Shown here: positions 17,487 through 26,618 of the stretch, piece by piece
Numbering within the stretch: the first letter of the stretch is position 1
Layout of the letters: each line of letters starts with the position of its first letter
NCBI RefSeq assembly: GCF_019042275.1
Contig: NZ_JAHQCW010000003.1
Span: forward strand, 1-64,000
Length of the DNA stretch: 64,000 nt
Origin: Diplocloster agilis
GTDB lineage: Bacteria; Bacillota; Clostridia; Lachnospirales; Lachnospiraceae
Direction of reading: 5' to 3'
Translations under genes and position numbers: made by a program
The notes under the pieces: model-generated
Told to the model about the DNA's origin: nothing
Database searches by the model: none
Seen by the model: only the letters and a program-made list of their open reading frames with translations

Positions 17487-18566
17487 GTGAGTGTAAATAT
17501 GGATAAAACCGGGATAAAGAAGAAAAAAGCAACCATTCAGGATGTGGCGAATCTGGCGCAGGTAGTGCCGTCGACGGTATCCCATGTGATCAATGGGACG
17601 GCCCCCATATCAGCGGAGACGCAGGAGCGGGTGTGGGAGGCTATTGAGCGGCTGAACTATTCGCCCAATGCGCTGGCCAGGGCTTTGCGGCAGAAGAGGA
17701 CCCGTCTGATCGGAGTGGTTCTGCAGGATATCTCCAGTGAATTTTACGCCCGGTGTGCGGCCAGTATACTGGAAGCGGCCAGGGAGGATAATTATGTGGT
17801 GCTCTTATGCGACGCATCCTTTAACAACGATAACGTAAGAGAAGGAGTCCATGCGCTGATCGAGAGGCGGGTGGATGGCCTGATCTTCATCGGGGGCGGC
17901 AATGACGACGATATCATCAAAGACTGTCTGGACGCCAATGTGCCGGTGGTCTTAGGAGACCGGCATCACGGGGAGCTTCCGTCGGTGGAATTTGACAACG
18001 AGCAGTCGGTGAAAAACCTGGTATGCGCGCTTTACGATGCCGGATACCGGCGTTTCGCATATGCCGGAGAGCCGGTTACGGTGCAGGATAACCTGGAAGC
18101 CAGATACCGGGGGTATCTGGAAGGCTTGAAGCTTTGCCAGGTCAATGAAAAGGATTCTACGGCGATTTTGGATAACACGCTGCATCATTTAAAGGTTCAG
18201 ACTTCTTATACATTGCTGGAAAAATTCTTGCACTCCATACCCCGGGAGGAATGGCCCCAGGTGGTGCTTACATCCAACGATATGATCGCTCACGGCTTTA
18301 TGAGCGCGGCCCGCAGAATGGGGATCAGCGTGCCGGAGGACATCGCGGTGGTGGGCTTCGATGATATCACCGTGTCGGAATATTTTAATCCGTCACTGAC
18401 AACGGTATCCCAGGATGAGAAGCTTTTAGGGCGCAGCTGCTACCAGCTGTTCAAGAGTGTGATCAAGGGCAAAAAGCGGACGGCCCATGAGGTGCTGCCG
18501 CAAAAGATTGTAATCCGGGAATCGGCCTATATTCCAGAGGAAGTGATCCGGAATTATACGGAATAA
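17487..18566 (+). CDS. LacI-family transcriptional regulator
   Basis: A 359-residue regulator. The N-terminal LacI helix-turn-helix and hinge helix read ATIQDVANLAQ, STVSHVINGT and YSPNALARAL. The rest is a periplasmic-binding-type effector domain ending in VVGFDDITVSEYFNPSLTTV. The GTG at 17487 is chosen because GGAG lies 8 bases upstream; ATG 17499 is an alternative. It probably senses a sugar brought in by the ABC system and binds sites such as 12597-12612. It is followed by the dehydrogenase-kinase-aldolase block. Confidence 0.9.
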   Translation: MSVNMDKTGIKKKKATIQDVANLAQVVPSTVSHVINGTAPISAETQERVWEAIERLNYSPNALARALRQKRTRLIGVVLQDISSEFYARCAASILEAAREDNYVVLLCDASFNNDNVREGVHALIERRVDGLIFIGGGNDDDIIKDCLDANVPVVLGDRHHGELPSVEFDNEQSVKNLVCALYDAGYRRFAYAGEPVTVQDNLEARYRGYLEGLKLCQVNEKDSTAILDNTLHHLKVQTSYTLLEKFLHSIPREEWPQVVLTSNDMIAHGFMSAARRMGISVPEDIAVVGFDDITVSEYFNPSLTTVSQDEKLLGRSCYQLFKSVIKGKKRTAHEVLPQKIVIRESAYIPEEVIRNYTE

Positions 18567-18642
18567 GAAGAAAAAGAGTCAGACAGAAAGGGCTCAAAGA
18601 GCGTATGTGTCAGGCCGGAATGCGGTATTGGAGGTAATGGTT

Positions 18643-19680
18643 ATGAAAGCATTAGCGGTAGAAGAAAACGGTGCGCTTCGCATCGTGGAGATAGAAAAAC
18701 AGAAAATTAACGATTATCAGGTGTTAGTGCGGATGCTGGCCGGCGGAATCTGCAACGGGACCGATGCCAAAATCATTCATGGTAAATTCAAAGGATTCCA
18801 TACATATCCGGCCATTTTGGGTCATGAGGGCGTTGGCGAAGTGGTAGAGATGGGGCGTTTCGTGGAGAACTTTAAGCTGGGGGACCATGTGCTCTGCCCG
18901 TTCCAGGAGGGAATGAACGGGCCCTACCATTCCGGTTGGGGCGCGTTTGCGGAATATGCGGTCTGCTGGGACTGGAAAGCCCTGGTAAAGAGCGGGGTAT
19001 CTCAGGATTCCCCGGATTTTCCCGTATCCGCATACACCCAGAAGGTGATTCCAAAAGAAATGGACCCGGTACACGGTTCTATGATGATTACGTTCCGGGA
19101 AGTTTTGAGCGCTATGAAAACCTTTGCATTACAGGCGAATAAAAGCATCGTGATCTATGGATGCGGGCCGGTGGGGGCTTCCTTTACCAAGTTTGCCAAG
19201 ATCCTGGGCCTGGGTCCGGTCATCGTCTGTGATCTGACCGAAGAACGGATGCAGAAAGCCAGAGATCTGGGTGCGGATGAGACATTTTGCAGCACGGACC
19301 CGGATTTGACAGGGAAGATCCGGGCAGTCTGTCCGCAGGGTGTGGATTATGTGGTGGATGCGGTAGGACGCAGCCAGATCATCAATCAGGCCATGAACCT
19401 GGTAACCTTCAACGGTAAGATCTGCGTCTACGGTATATCACCCAACAATTCGATGGAGCTGGACTGGACGAATTCCGAGTATAACTGGCAACTGCAGTTT
19501 ATTCAATGGCCGACCAAGTGGGAAGAGGCGCAGGCGCATCAGCAGGTGATGAACTGGATCCGGTCCGGGATTCTGAAGCCGGAGGAATTTTATTCTCACG
19601 TGGTTCCCTTTGAAAAGATACTGGAGGGATTCGAGATGACGGCGAAACAAGAGGCGTTTAAAGTAATGGTTACTTTTTAA
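18643..19680 (+). CDS. Zinc-dependent alcohol/polyol dehydrogenase (MDR family)
   Basis: A 345-residue medium-chain dehydrogenase. The catalytic-zinc ligands C37 (GGICNGTDAK) and H61-E62 (ILGHEGVGEV) are present, as is the Rossmann element YGCGPVGASF. The four-cysteine structural zinc loop of classical alcohol dehydrogenases is not seen. It should oxidise a sugar, polyol or secondary alcohol with NAD(P). With the SMP-30-type lactonase at 27492 it could form a sugar-to-lactone-to-acid route. ATG 18643 lies 8 bases after GGAGG, which belongs to a diverged copy of the repeated leader. Substrate unknown. Confidence 0.8.
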   Translation: MKALAVEENGALRIVEIEKQKINDYQVLVRMLAGGICNGTDAKIIHGKFKGFHTYPAILGHEGVGEVVEMGRFVENFKLGDHVLCPFQEGMNGPYHSGWGAFAEYAVCWDWKALVKSGVSQDSPDFPVSAYTQKVIPKEMDPVHGSMMITFREVLSAMKTFALQANKSIVIYGCGPVGASFTKFAKILGLGPVIVCDLTEERMQKARDLGADETFCSTDPDLTGKIRAVCPQGVDYVVDAVGRSQIINQAMNLVTFNGKICVYGISPNNSMELDWTNSEYNWQLQFIQWPTKWEEAQAHQQVMNWIRSGILKPEEFYSHVVPFEKILEGFEMTAKQEAFKVMVTF

Positions 19681-19725
19681 AAGGGCTGTACGGGGAAGAA
19701 ATCGTTGCAGAAGGAGTGGTGAGGG

Positions 19726-21249
19726 ATGCAAGAGTACATATTGGCCCATGATCTGGGAACCAGCGGAAATAAAGCTACGCTGTATAACCTTAAGGGGAAG
19801 CTGGCGGCCAGTTTAACGGTTCCTTATGAAACACAGACGCCCGCAAATGGGTTCGTGGAACAGGATCCCGAGGAATGGTGGACGGCGGTCTGCAGGTCAG
19901 CCAGGGAACTGATGGAGCGCGCGGGCATCCGGAAAGAACAGGTAGCCTGTGTGACATTTAGCGGGCAGATGATGGGATGTGTGCTGGTAGATGAGAAGGG
20001 CAGGCATCTGCATCCGGCTTTGATCTGGGCGGATACCCGGGCGGACGGCCTTATGGAAAAAGTGGAGGAACAGGTGGACGGCCGGGAGGCCTACCGGATT
20101 ACGGGGCACCGGCTGAGCGCGTCTTATTCTGCGGCTAAGTGCCGTTGGATTAAGGATCATAGACCGGAAGTCTATGAGAAGGCGTTTAAGCTGCTCAATG
20201 CGAAAGATTACATGATCTGCAGGCTGACCGGGGAATTTGCCACGGATTATTCGGACGCGTCGGGAACGAACCTGCTGGATCTGGAGAAAAAAGAGTGGTC
20301 CCGGCGGATGGCGGATGCATATGGTTTGCGGATGGATCTGCTGCCGGAGCTTTATACATCCACGCACAGGATCGGCGGGATCACGAAGGAAGCAGCGGCG
20401 CAGACCGGGCTTCTGAGAGGCACTCCGGTGATCATGGGCGGCGGGGACGGCAGCTGCGCGGCGGCGGGAGCCGGCGCGGTGGAAGAGGGCCGGATGTATA
20501 ATGTGCTGGGGTCTTCGTCCTGGATTTCCAATGCTTCGAAGGTTCCGGTCTTCGACCGGGAGATGCGGACTTTTAACTGGGTGGCGCTGGATGAGAAGCT
20601 GTATACGCCATGCGGGACGATGCAGGCGGCAGGATATTCGTTTCAGTGGACGATGCGGACCCTATGTGACTATGAAAAGGATTTCGCTGAGAAAAAAGGG
20701 CTAAAACTTCCGGAATATCTGAACGAGCGGGCGGCCGTCCGGCCGGCCGGGGCGAACCGGCTGCTGTTTCTTCCATATTTATTAGGGGAGAGAAGTCCCA
20801 GATGGAATCTGGACGCGAGAGGGACGTTTATCGGATTGGGTGCGATTCACACGAAAGATGATATGATCCGTTCCGTTATGGAAGGGGTGGGTTATAACCT
20901 GAAGGTGATTCTGGATATTCTGGAGAGAAAACTTCCGGCGGAAGAACTGACGCTGATCGGAGGCGGGGCTTCCAGCGCCGTGTGGGTGCAGATGCTGGCG
21001 GATATCTGGAGGAAGCGGATTCTGATTCCCAGGTATGTGGAGGAGGCTACTTCCATGGGAGCGGCCGTATGCGCGGGAGTAGGGATCGGCGCGTTTTCGG
21101 ATTTTGGAGTGATCCATACATTGAATCCGGTGGAGCGTATCATAGAGCCGCAGCCGGAGAATTTCGGGATTTATGGGAAAATGTACCGTCTGTTCAATGA
21201 ATCCTACGACGCACTGGAACAGGTTTATCATAAATTGAACAGGGTCTGA
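19726..21249 (+). CDS. FGGY-family carbohydrate kinase (xylulokinase-like)
   Basis: A 507-residue sugar kinase. The first phosphate-binding motif is HDLGTSGNKATLY, FSGQMMG and IWADTRADG mark the substrate lobe, and the ATP lobe shows GGGDGSCAAAGAG and LIGGGASSAVW. The overall arrangement is closest to xylulokinases, but FGGY substrate ranges are broad (ribulose, rhamnulose, erythritol and others). An AGGAG-rich stretch precedes ATG. Its position before a DeoC-type aldolase suggests a ketose or deoxy-sugar is phosphorylated and then cleaved. Confidence 0.85.
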   Translation: MQEYILAHDLGTSGNKATLYNLKGKLAASLTVPYETQTPANGFVEQDPEEWWTAVCRSARELMERAGIRKEQVACVTFSGQMMGCVLVDEKGRHLHPALIWADTRADGLMEKVEEQVDGREAYRITGHRLSASYSAAKCRWIKDHRPEVYEKAFKLLNAKDYMICRLTGEFATDYSDASGTNLLDLEKKEWSRRMADAYGLRMDLLPELYTSTHRIGGITKEAAAQTGLLRGTPVIMGGGDGSCAAAGAGAVEEGRMYNVLGSSSWISNASKVPVFDREMRTFNWVALDEKLYTPCGTMQAAGYSFQWTMRTLCDYEKDFAEKKGLKLPEYLNERAAVRPAGANRLLFLPYLLGERSPRWNLDARGTFIGLGAIHTKDDMIRSVMEGVGYNLKVILDILERKLPAEELTLIGGGASSAVWVQMLADIWRKRILIPRYVEEATSMGAAVCAGVGIGAFSDFGVIHTLNPVERIIEPQPENFGIYGKMYRLFNESYDALEQVYHKLNRV

Positions 21250-21318
21250 TCCGGGGGGCGCAATTAAGAGCGGAGTAGAATCAAAGAAGACAACAGTATT
21301 TGAATAGGAGAAAATAGG

Positions 21319-22011
21319 ATGAGTGACAAAAAATTAACCTGGCAGCAGCTGGCCAACATGATCGATCATACAAATCTGAAACAATATGTACCGAATGAGG
21401 CATTTGAAAAGCTGTGTGATGAGGCGAAGCAATATGGTTTCAAAACCGTAGCGATCAATTGTGCAACGACAGAGTTCTGTTACGGACAGTTAAAAGATAC
21501 GCCGGTGCTGGTGGACAGCGCCGTAGGCTTCCCGCTGGGACAGTCTACCCTGGAAACGAAAGTGTTCGAGACGGAGGATGCGATCCGTAAAGGGGCCGGA
21601 GAGATTGACTACGTGGCCAATCTGGTGGAACTGAAGAATAAGAATTATGACTATATCCGAAAGGAAATGGACGGAATCGTCAAGATGTGCCGGAAATATC
21701 AGGTGACGTCGAAGGTGATCTTTGAAAATTGTTATCTGACCGAGGATGAGATCGTTAAGATGGCCGAGATCGCGCTGGAAATCGGGATCGATTTCATTAA
21801 AACTTCCACAGGCTTCGGTGAGTACGGGGCAAAAGCAGAGCATGTACGTCTGATGAAGTCCGTGGTGGGAGACAAGTTAAAGGTAAAAGCAGCCGGCGGT
21901 ATCCGCGATGTACAGACAGCCCTGGCCATGATCGACGCGGGGGCTTCCAGAATTGGAACCAGTTCCGGCATCCGGATTGTGGAAGATTACAAGAAAATGA
22001 CGGAGGAGTGA
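21319..22011 (+). CDS. deoC: DeoC-type class I aldolase
   Basis: A 230-residue deoxyribose-phosphate aldolase homologue, a TIM barrel that forms a Schiff base. The reactive lysine is K161 in DFIKTSTGFG, and the second conserved lysine is in KVKAAGGIRD. DeoC splits 2-deoxyribose 5-phosphate into acetaldehyde and glyceraldehyde 3-phosphate. No nucleoside phosphorylase or phosphopentomutase is nearby; a kinase and an aldo/keto reductase flank it. The true substrate may therefore be another (deoxy)sugar phosphate. The next gene starts 6 bp after its stop. Confidence 0.85.
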   Translation: MSDKKLTWQQLANMIDHTNLKQYVPNEAFEKLCDEAKQYGFKTVAINCATTEFCYGQLKDTPVLVDSAVGFPLGQSTLETKVFETEDAIRKGAGEIDYVANLVELKNKNYDYIRKEMDGIVKMCRKYQVTSKVIFENCYLTEDEIVKMAEIALEIGIDFIKTSTGFGEYGAKAEHVRLMKSVVGDKLKVKAAGGIRDVQTALAMIDAGASRIGTSSGIRIVEDYKKMTEE

Positions 22012-22017
22012 GGATAG

Positions 22018-23001
22018 ATGATCGCCAATAACCGTTATGAGAATATGTCCTATGTAAAATGCGGTGACAGCGGCCTGTATCTGCCGAAACTCTGTCTGGG
22101 TATCTGGAATAATTTCGGGAAAGCCTACCCATACGAGAACAGCAGGGAAATGATTCTGACCGCTTTTAATCTGGGAATCAATCACATCGATGCGGCGAAT
22201 AACTACGGGCCGCCTCCGGGAAGTGCGGAGGAGGTGCTGGGCGAGGTGCTGAAACGGGACCTCAAAGGCTACCGGGATGAACTGGTCATCACCACAAAGG
22301 CCGGATATGAGATGTGGGATGGCCCTTATGGAAACTGGGGCTCCAGAAAATCCCTGATGACCAGCCTGGATCAAAGCCTGAAGCGGATGCAGTTGGACTA
22401 TGTGGATATTTTCTATCATCACAGGCGGGATGAGAATACGCCGTTAGAAGAGACGATGGGAGCGCTGGCCGATATGGTCCGGCAGGGGAAAGCGCTGTAT
22501 GTGGGCGTCAGCAACTATAACGCGGAGGATACCAGGAAGGCTTCCCGTATGCTCAAAGATCTGGGAGTCAAACTGCTGATCCATCAGCCCAGGTACAATA
22601 TGTTCTGCCGTATCCCGGAGCAGGGTCTCTTCGATGTGCTGAAGCAGGAAGGGATCGGTTCCGTGGCATTCTGCCCGTTAGAGCAGGGGCTGCTGACCAC
22701 CAAGTACATCGCCGGGATTCCCAAAGGGTCCCGGGCCGACAATCAGAACTGCCCGTTCTTAAATGGAGAGGATATCACCGCGGAAGTCCTGGATAAGGTC
22801 ATACAGCTAAACGAATTGGCGAAGGAGCGCGGACAGTCCCTACCGCAGATGGCTCTGGCCTGGGATGTCAGGGAGGGCGGAGTTACATCCGTATTATTGG
22901 GCGCCAGCCGCAAGGAACAGATTATCGAGAATGTGAAAATGCTGGAGAACCAGAAGTTTACCGCAGATGAGCTGGCCAGAATCGATGAGATACTGGGGTA
23001 A
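22018..23001 (+). CDS. Aldo/keto reductase (YghZ/Gpr-like)
   Basis: A 327-residue TIM-barrel oxidoreductase. The catalytic tetrad is visible as Asp and Tyr in HIDAANNYG, Lys in ITTKAG and His in FYHHRRD. The long loop PPPGSAEEVLGEVL and the motif YEMWDGPYGNWGSRK are typical of the L-glyceraldehyde 3-phosphate reductase branch. It probably reduces an aldehyde or 3-carbon product of the upstream aldolase with NADPH. It is co-transcribed with deoC, 6 bp away. Confidence 0.85.
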   Translation: MIANNRYENMSYVKCGDSGLYLPKLCLGIWNNFGKAYPYENSREMILTAFNLGINHIDAANNYGPPPGSAEEVLGEVLKRDLKGYRDELVITTKAGYEMWDGPYGNWGSRKSLMTSLDQSLKRMQLDYVDIFYHHRRDENTPLEETMGALADMVRQGKALYVGVSNYNAEDTRKASRMLKDLGVKLLIHQPRYNMFCRIPEQGLFDVLKQEGIGSVAFCPLEQGLLTTKYIAGIPKGSRADNQNCPFLNGEDITAEVLDKVIQLNELAKERGQSLPQMALAWDVREGGVTSVLLGASRKEQIIENVKMLENQKFTADELARIDEILG

Positions 23002-23124
23002 GGCACAGCAGGATTATTCTATAAAATAAAACTGGGGAAATAGAAGTTTCCTTACCTGGCCGGCGGAATATAGAACGCGGACCTGATTGGATAAAAGGAA
23101 CTGCAGATAGAAAGAAGGGGCTTT

Positions 23125-23622
23125 ATGAAATCAGTTAAAGTGAAACCATTGACATTAGACAGCTTCTATAAATTCGGGAGCTATGCAAAAGTACTGAATC
23201 CTGACACGCCGCACTTGGGAACCGGCGAAGATCCGGTTTGCTTTTACCGGGATATCATGCAGATAGAGGCCGGGGGACAGGTGTCGATCTCTGCGGGTGT
23301 GGCGCTTCCGGGAGAGAAAAAAGTTAAGATCATGGAGTACCATACCCATACCGGAGAGGCGTTTATGATGCTGGACGGCGATGTGGTCATGGCGTTCGCG
23401 CCGGCTTCCGCCGACGAACAGATCCCGCTGGAGGAACTGGAAGCGTTCTATATTCCTTGCGGCGTGATGATCTGGATCAGGGCAGGGGTCTGGCATTATG
23501 CACAGATGCCGGCAGGAGATAAACCGGTGACATCGATCGTGCTGCTGCCGGAACGGACGTATTTTAACGACTGTCATAAGGTGGAGATTCCGGAAGAAGA
23601 ACATCGGATTCTCGAATTGTAA
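23125..23622 (+). CDS. Cupin-fold protein, ureidoglycolate lyase-like
   Basis: A 165-residue beta-barrel protein. Metal-binding-type residues appear in YHTHTGEAFMMLDGDVV and in RAGVWHYAQMPAG, an arrangement like the AllA/ureidoglycolate lyase family. AGAAGGGG precedes the ATG. The stop lies 7 bp before the glycyl-radical activase start, so it belongs to the same operon. In a sugar cluster it may isomerise or bind a sugar or keto acid rather than act on ureidoglycolate. Substrate unknown. Confidence 0.55.
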   Translation: MKSVKVKPLTLDSFYKFGSYAKVLNPDTPHLGTGEDPVCFYRDIMQIEAGGQVSISAGVALPGEKKVKIMEYHTHTGEAFMMLDGDVVMAFAPASADEQIPLEELEAFYIPCGVMIWIRAGVWHYAQMPAGDKPVTSIVLLPERTYFNDCHKVEIPEEEHRILEL

Positions 23623-23629
23623 AAATAGT

Positions 23630-24475
23630 ATGCAGGGATATATTTTTGACATCAAAGAATTTGCCGTATTTGACGGACCCGGGATACGCACCACGGTTTT
23701 CTTCAAAGGCTGCCCGCTCCACTGCATGTGGTGCCATAATCCGGAGGGCATGAGCTTCGCTCCGGAGCTGATGACCAGCCCCAACGGCTGTCTGCATTGC
23801 GGGCGCTGTGCACAGGTATGTCCTTCGCCTTCGAACTGCCGGGTCTGCGGCAAATGCATCGGAGTCTGTCCCATGCACCTGCGGAAAATCTGCGGGACGG
23901 CCGTCACTCCCCGGGAATTGGCCGGACGGATTTTAAAAGACCGGGATTTCCTTCTGAAAAATGAAGGCGGCGTGACCTTCTCAGGCGGGGAACCATTTGC
24001 GCAGCCGGAATTCCTGGAAGCGTGTATCCGGGAACTGAACGGCCTGCATGCATGTGTGGAAACCAGCGGATATTGCGACGGGGAATGGTTCAGAAGGATA
24101 GTCGGGCTGCTGCAGTTTGTAATCATGGATATCAAGCTGGCGGATGATGATAAGCACCGCTATTATACCGGTGCCGGCAACCGGAAGATCCTGGCTAACC
24201 TTAAGCAGCTAAAATCCGGAAATACACCGTATATGATACGGATTCCTTTGATCCCCGGAGTGAATGATACTAAGGAGAATATGGAACAGACAGCCGGGCT
24301 TCTTACAAACGCCGGTCCGCTGGTCCGAGTGGAACTGCTTCCCTATCATAAGACGGCAGGGGCCAAATACGGCATGGTGGGAAGAAGCTATCATCCTGAG
24401 TTTCGGACGGATCAGAAACCGCAATACCATTTGGACGCCTTTGAAAAAAGAGAAATACCCTATAAGATCATGTAA
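23630..24475 (+). CDS. Glycyl radical enzyme activase (radical SAM)
   Basis: A 281-residue PflA-type activase that uses S-adenosylmethionine to place the glycyl radical on the partner enzyme encoded next. The radical-SAM cluster motif is CPLHCMWC (CxxxCxxC). An inserted bacterial ferredoxin-like domain (CLHCGRCAQVCP and CRVCGKCIGVCP) adds two 4Fe-4S clusters, typical of activases for GRE eliminases rather than for pyruvate formate-lyase. FSGGEP, the conserved SAM-contact segment, is present. No clear ribosome binding site precedes ATG, so translation may be coupled to the cupin gene 7 bp upstream. Confidence 0.92.
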   Translation: MQGYIFDIKEFAVFDGPGIRTTVFFKGCPLHCMWCHNPEGMSFAPELMTSPNGCLHCGRCAQVCPSPSNCRVCGKCIGVCPMHLRKICGTAVTPRELAGRILKDRDFLLKNEGGVTFSGGEPFAQPEFLEACIRELNGLHACVETSGYCDGEWFRRIVGLLQFVIMDIKLADDDKHRYYTGAGNRKILANLKQLKSGNTPYMIRIPLIPGVNDTKENMEQTAGLLTNAGPLVRVELLPYHKTAGAKYGMVGRSYHPEFRTDQKPQYHLDAFEKREIPYKIM

Positions 24476-24536
24476 CGGCCTATCGCAATGCATTTGCGTA
24501 TACGGCGCCAGACAGTCAGAAGAGAGGAGGCACTTA

Positions 24537-26618
24537 ATGACAGAAAATATCAGGAATCAGCTGGATTATTTTATACGGAACAAAGCGCATCACGCATTCC
24601 GCCAGGAGAAGGAAGACCCGTTCCGGCTGGCAGAAACATTCGAAAAGGCGGGATACTCCGATCTGGAGCGGGTCGTACGGCGTTTTTGCTATGTACTGGA
24701 GAAGGAACAGCCGGTGGTCTATCCCTGGGAACGCATAGCGATGATCCGTACGGCAGTGACACTTCCGGAAATACACACCCCCAAAGAGAAGGAAGCGCTT
24801 AGCGAAGCGCACTATATCCACGAGCAGGGGAAGGTGTGCAATATCAACCCTTGTTACGCGGAGGTGATCGGAACCGGACTATTAGGGAAACAGGAAGAAA
24901 TCCGGGCACAGATGGAAAAAAGGAAGTCCGCAGACGATCCAAAGGCGCGGGAAGAGTATACCTATCTGGAGGCAATGCTTCGCATGACGGATGAGATGCT
25001 CGCCTTCGCCGGCCGTTATGGGGATGCGGCGGAAAAAGCGGGAAACCTAAGAGTTGCCGAAACCTTCCGCAGAATTCCGGCCCAAGCAGCCCAAACCTTT
25101 GAGGAAGCGCTGCAGTTCTTCCGGTTCCTTCACTACTGCCTGTGGTGTACCTTTAATTACCACAATACGGTCGGACGGTTTGACCAGTATATGTATCCGT
25201 ATTTAAAGCGGGATTTGGAGAACGGGACGCTCACCAAAGAGGAGGCGTTTGAACTGCTGGAGGAATTTTTTATCAGCTTCAACAGGGACAGCGACCTGTA
25301 CACCGGAATGCAGCAGGGGGACAATGGACAGAGTATGGTGCTGGGCGGCTGCGCCCAGGACGGGAGCGACTGCTATAACCTCCTGTCGGATCTGTGTATG
25401 GATGCCAGCCTGGAATTAAAGCTGATCGATCCGAAGATTAATCTGCGGGTACATAAGAATACGCCGCTGGCCTTATATGAAAAAGGAACCCGGATGACCA
25501 AGCAGGGGCTTGGATTTCCCCAGTATTCCAATGATGACGTGGTCATACCCGCCCTTCTGCGCTGGGGGTATGAACCGGAGGACGCTTACCAATATGTGGT
25601 AGCGGCCTGCTGGGAATTCATTATACCCGGCAAAGGCATGGACATTCCCAATATCGATGGCCTCTCTTTTGCGGATGTGGTGGTAAAATGCCTGCCCAAA
25701 CTGACGGAATGTATGGAATTTGAAGACTTCATGAAGGTGGTTCACGAGAAAATACGCACACAGTGCGCGCAGATGGTCACAAAATATAAAAACCTGTATT
25801 TGGAGCCGTCTCCGGTGATGTCTCTCATGATGGATGGGTGTATATCCCGGGCGAAAGATATTTCCCTGGGAAATAAATATAACAACTTTGGGATCCATGG
25901 CAGCGGCTTGTCAACCGCGGTGGATTCCCTGGCGGCGGTCAAACGGTTCGTCTACGATGAGCAAAGCGTGGAAAAACAGGAGCTGCTGGACGCGTTGGCA
26001 CAGGATTATAAGGGACACGAGCTGCTGTTGAACCGGCTTCGCTATGAGGGACCTAAGATGGGGAACGACGAGGAAGATCCCGATCAAATCGCGTCCCGCC
26101 TGCTGGCCTGGTTTGCCGGGGCCCTGGAGGGCTATACCAATGAGAGGGGCGGCATCTATCGGGCCGGAACCGGTTCCGCCATGTACTATATCTGGCAGTC
26201 GGAAGATCTTCCGGCCACACCGGACGGACGCCGGGCGGGAGAGGCCTTCGCCTGCAACTATTCTCCGAGCCTGTTCTGCAGGCTGAAGGGGCCTGTATCC
26301 CTAGTCAAATCCTTCAGCAAACCCGATCTGAAATTGACGGCCAACGGCGGCCCTCTGACCATCGAACTGCACGATACGGTATTCAAAAACGAGGAAAGCA
26401 TCCGAAAGGTAGCCATGCTGGTCAAATCCTTCCTGGATATGGGCGGCCATCAGATGCAGATCAACGCGGTGAACAAGGATACCCTGCTGGATGCCAAAAA
26501 ACACCCGAAGGATCACCAGAACCTGATCGTGCGGGTCTGGGGCTGGAGCGGATATTTTGTGGAGCTGGATGAAGTGTATCAGGATCACATTATAGAACGG
26601 ATGGAATTGACATTATGA
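24537..26618 (+). CDS. Glycyl radical enzyme, eliminase/dehydratase type, unassigned
   Basis: A 693-residue glycyl radical enzyme. The thiyl cysteine is C358 in VAACWEF, with E360 two residues on. The C-x-E arrangement is that of radical dehydratases and lyases, not the double cysteine of pyruvate formate-lyase. The radical glycine is G669 in RVWGWSGYF, 24 residues from the C-terminus, and ATPDGRRAGEAF is also conserved. It is about 100 residues shorter than PFL2 or glycerol dehydratase. ATG 24537 follows GAGGAGG; upstream in-frame starts overlap the activase gene. The setting (kinase, aldolase, lactonase, isomerase) suggests a polyol, deoxy-sugar or sugar-acid substrate. The product is unknown; the enzyme would be oxygen-sensitive. 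Confidence 0.85.
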   Translation: MTENIRNQLDYFIRNKAHHAFRQEKEDPFRLAETFEKAGYSDLERVVRRFCYVLEKEQPVVYPWERIAMIRTAVTLPEIHTPKEKEALSEAHYIHEQGKVCNINPCYAEVIGTGLLGKQEEIRAQMEKRKSADDPKAREEYTYLEAMLRMTDEMLAFAGRYGDAAEKAGNLRVAETFRRIPAQAAQTFEEALQFFRFLHYCLWCTFNYHNTVGRFDQYMYPYLKRDLENGTLTKEEAFELLEEFFISFNRDSDLYTGMQQGDNGQSMVLGGCAQDGSDCYNLLSDLCMDASLELKLIDPKINLRVHKNTPLALYEKGTRMTKQGLGFPQYSNDDVVIPALLRWGYEPEDAYQYVVAACWEFIIPGKGMDIPNIDGLSFADVVVKCLPKLTECMEFEDFMKVVHEKIRTQCAQMVTKYKNLYLEPSPVMSLMMDGCISRAKDISLGNKYNNFGIHGSGLSTAVDSLAAVKRFVYDEQSVEKQELLDALAQDYKGHELLLNRLRYEGPKMGNDEEDPDQIASRLLAWFAGALEGYTNERGGIYRAGTGSAMYYIWQSEDLPATPDGRRAGEAFACNYSPSLFCRLKGPVSLVKSFSKPDLKLTANGGPLTIELHDTVFKNEESIRKVAMLVKSFLDMGGHQMQINAVNKDTLLDAKKHPKDHQNLIVRVWGWSGYFVELDEVYQDHIIERMELTL

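Noticed and set aside
24264-24536. N-terminal extension of the glycyl radical enzyme frame.
   Set aside because: It overlaps the activase gene, and a strong GAGGAGG site places the start at 24537.
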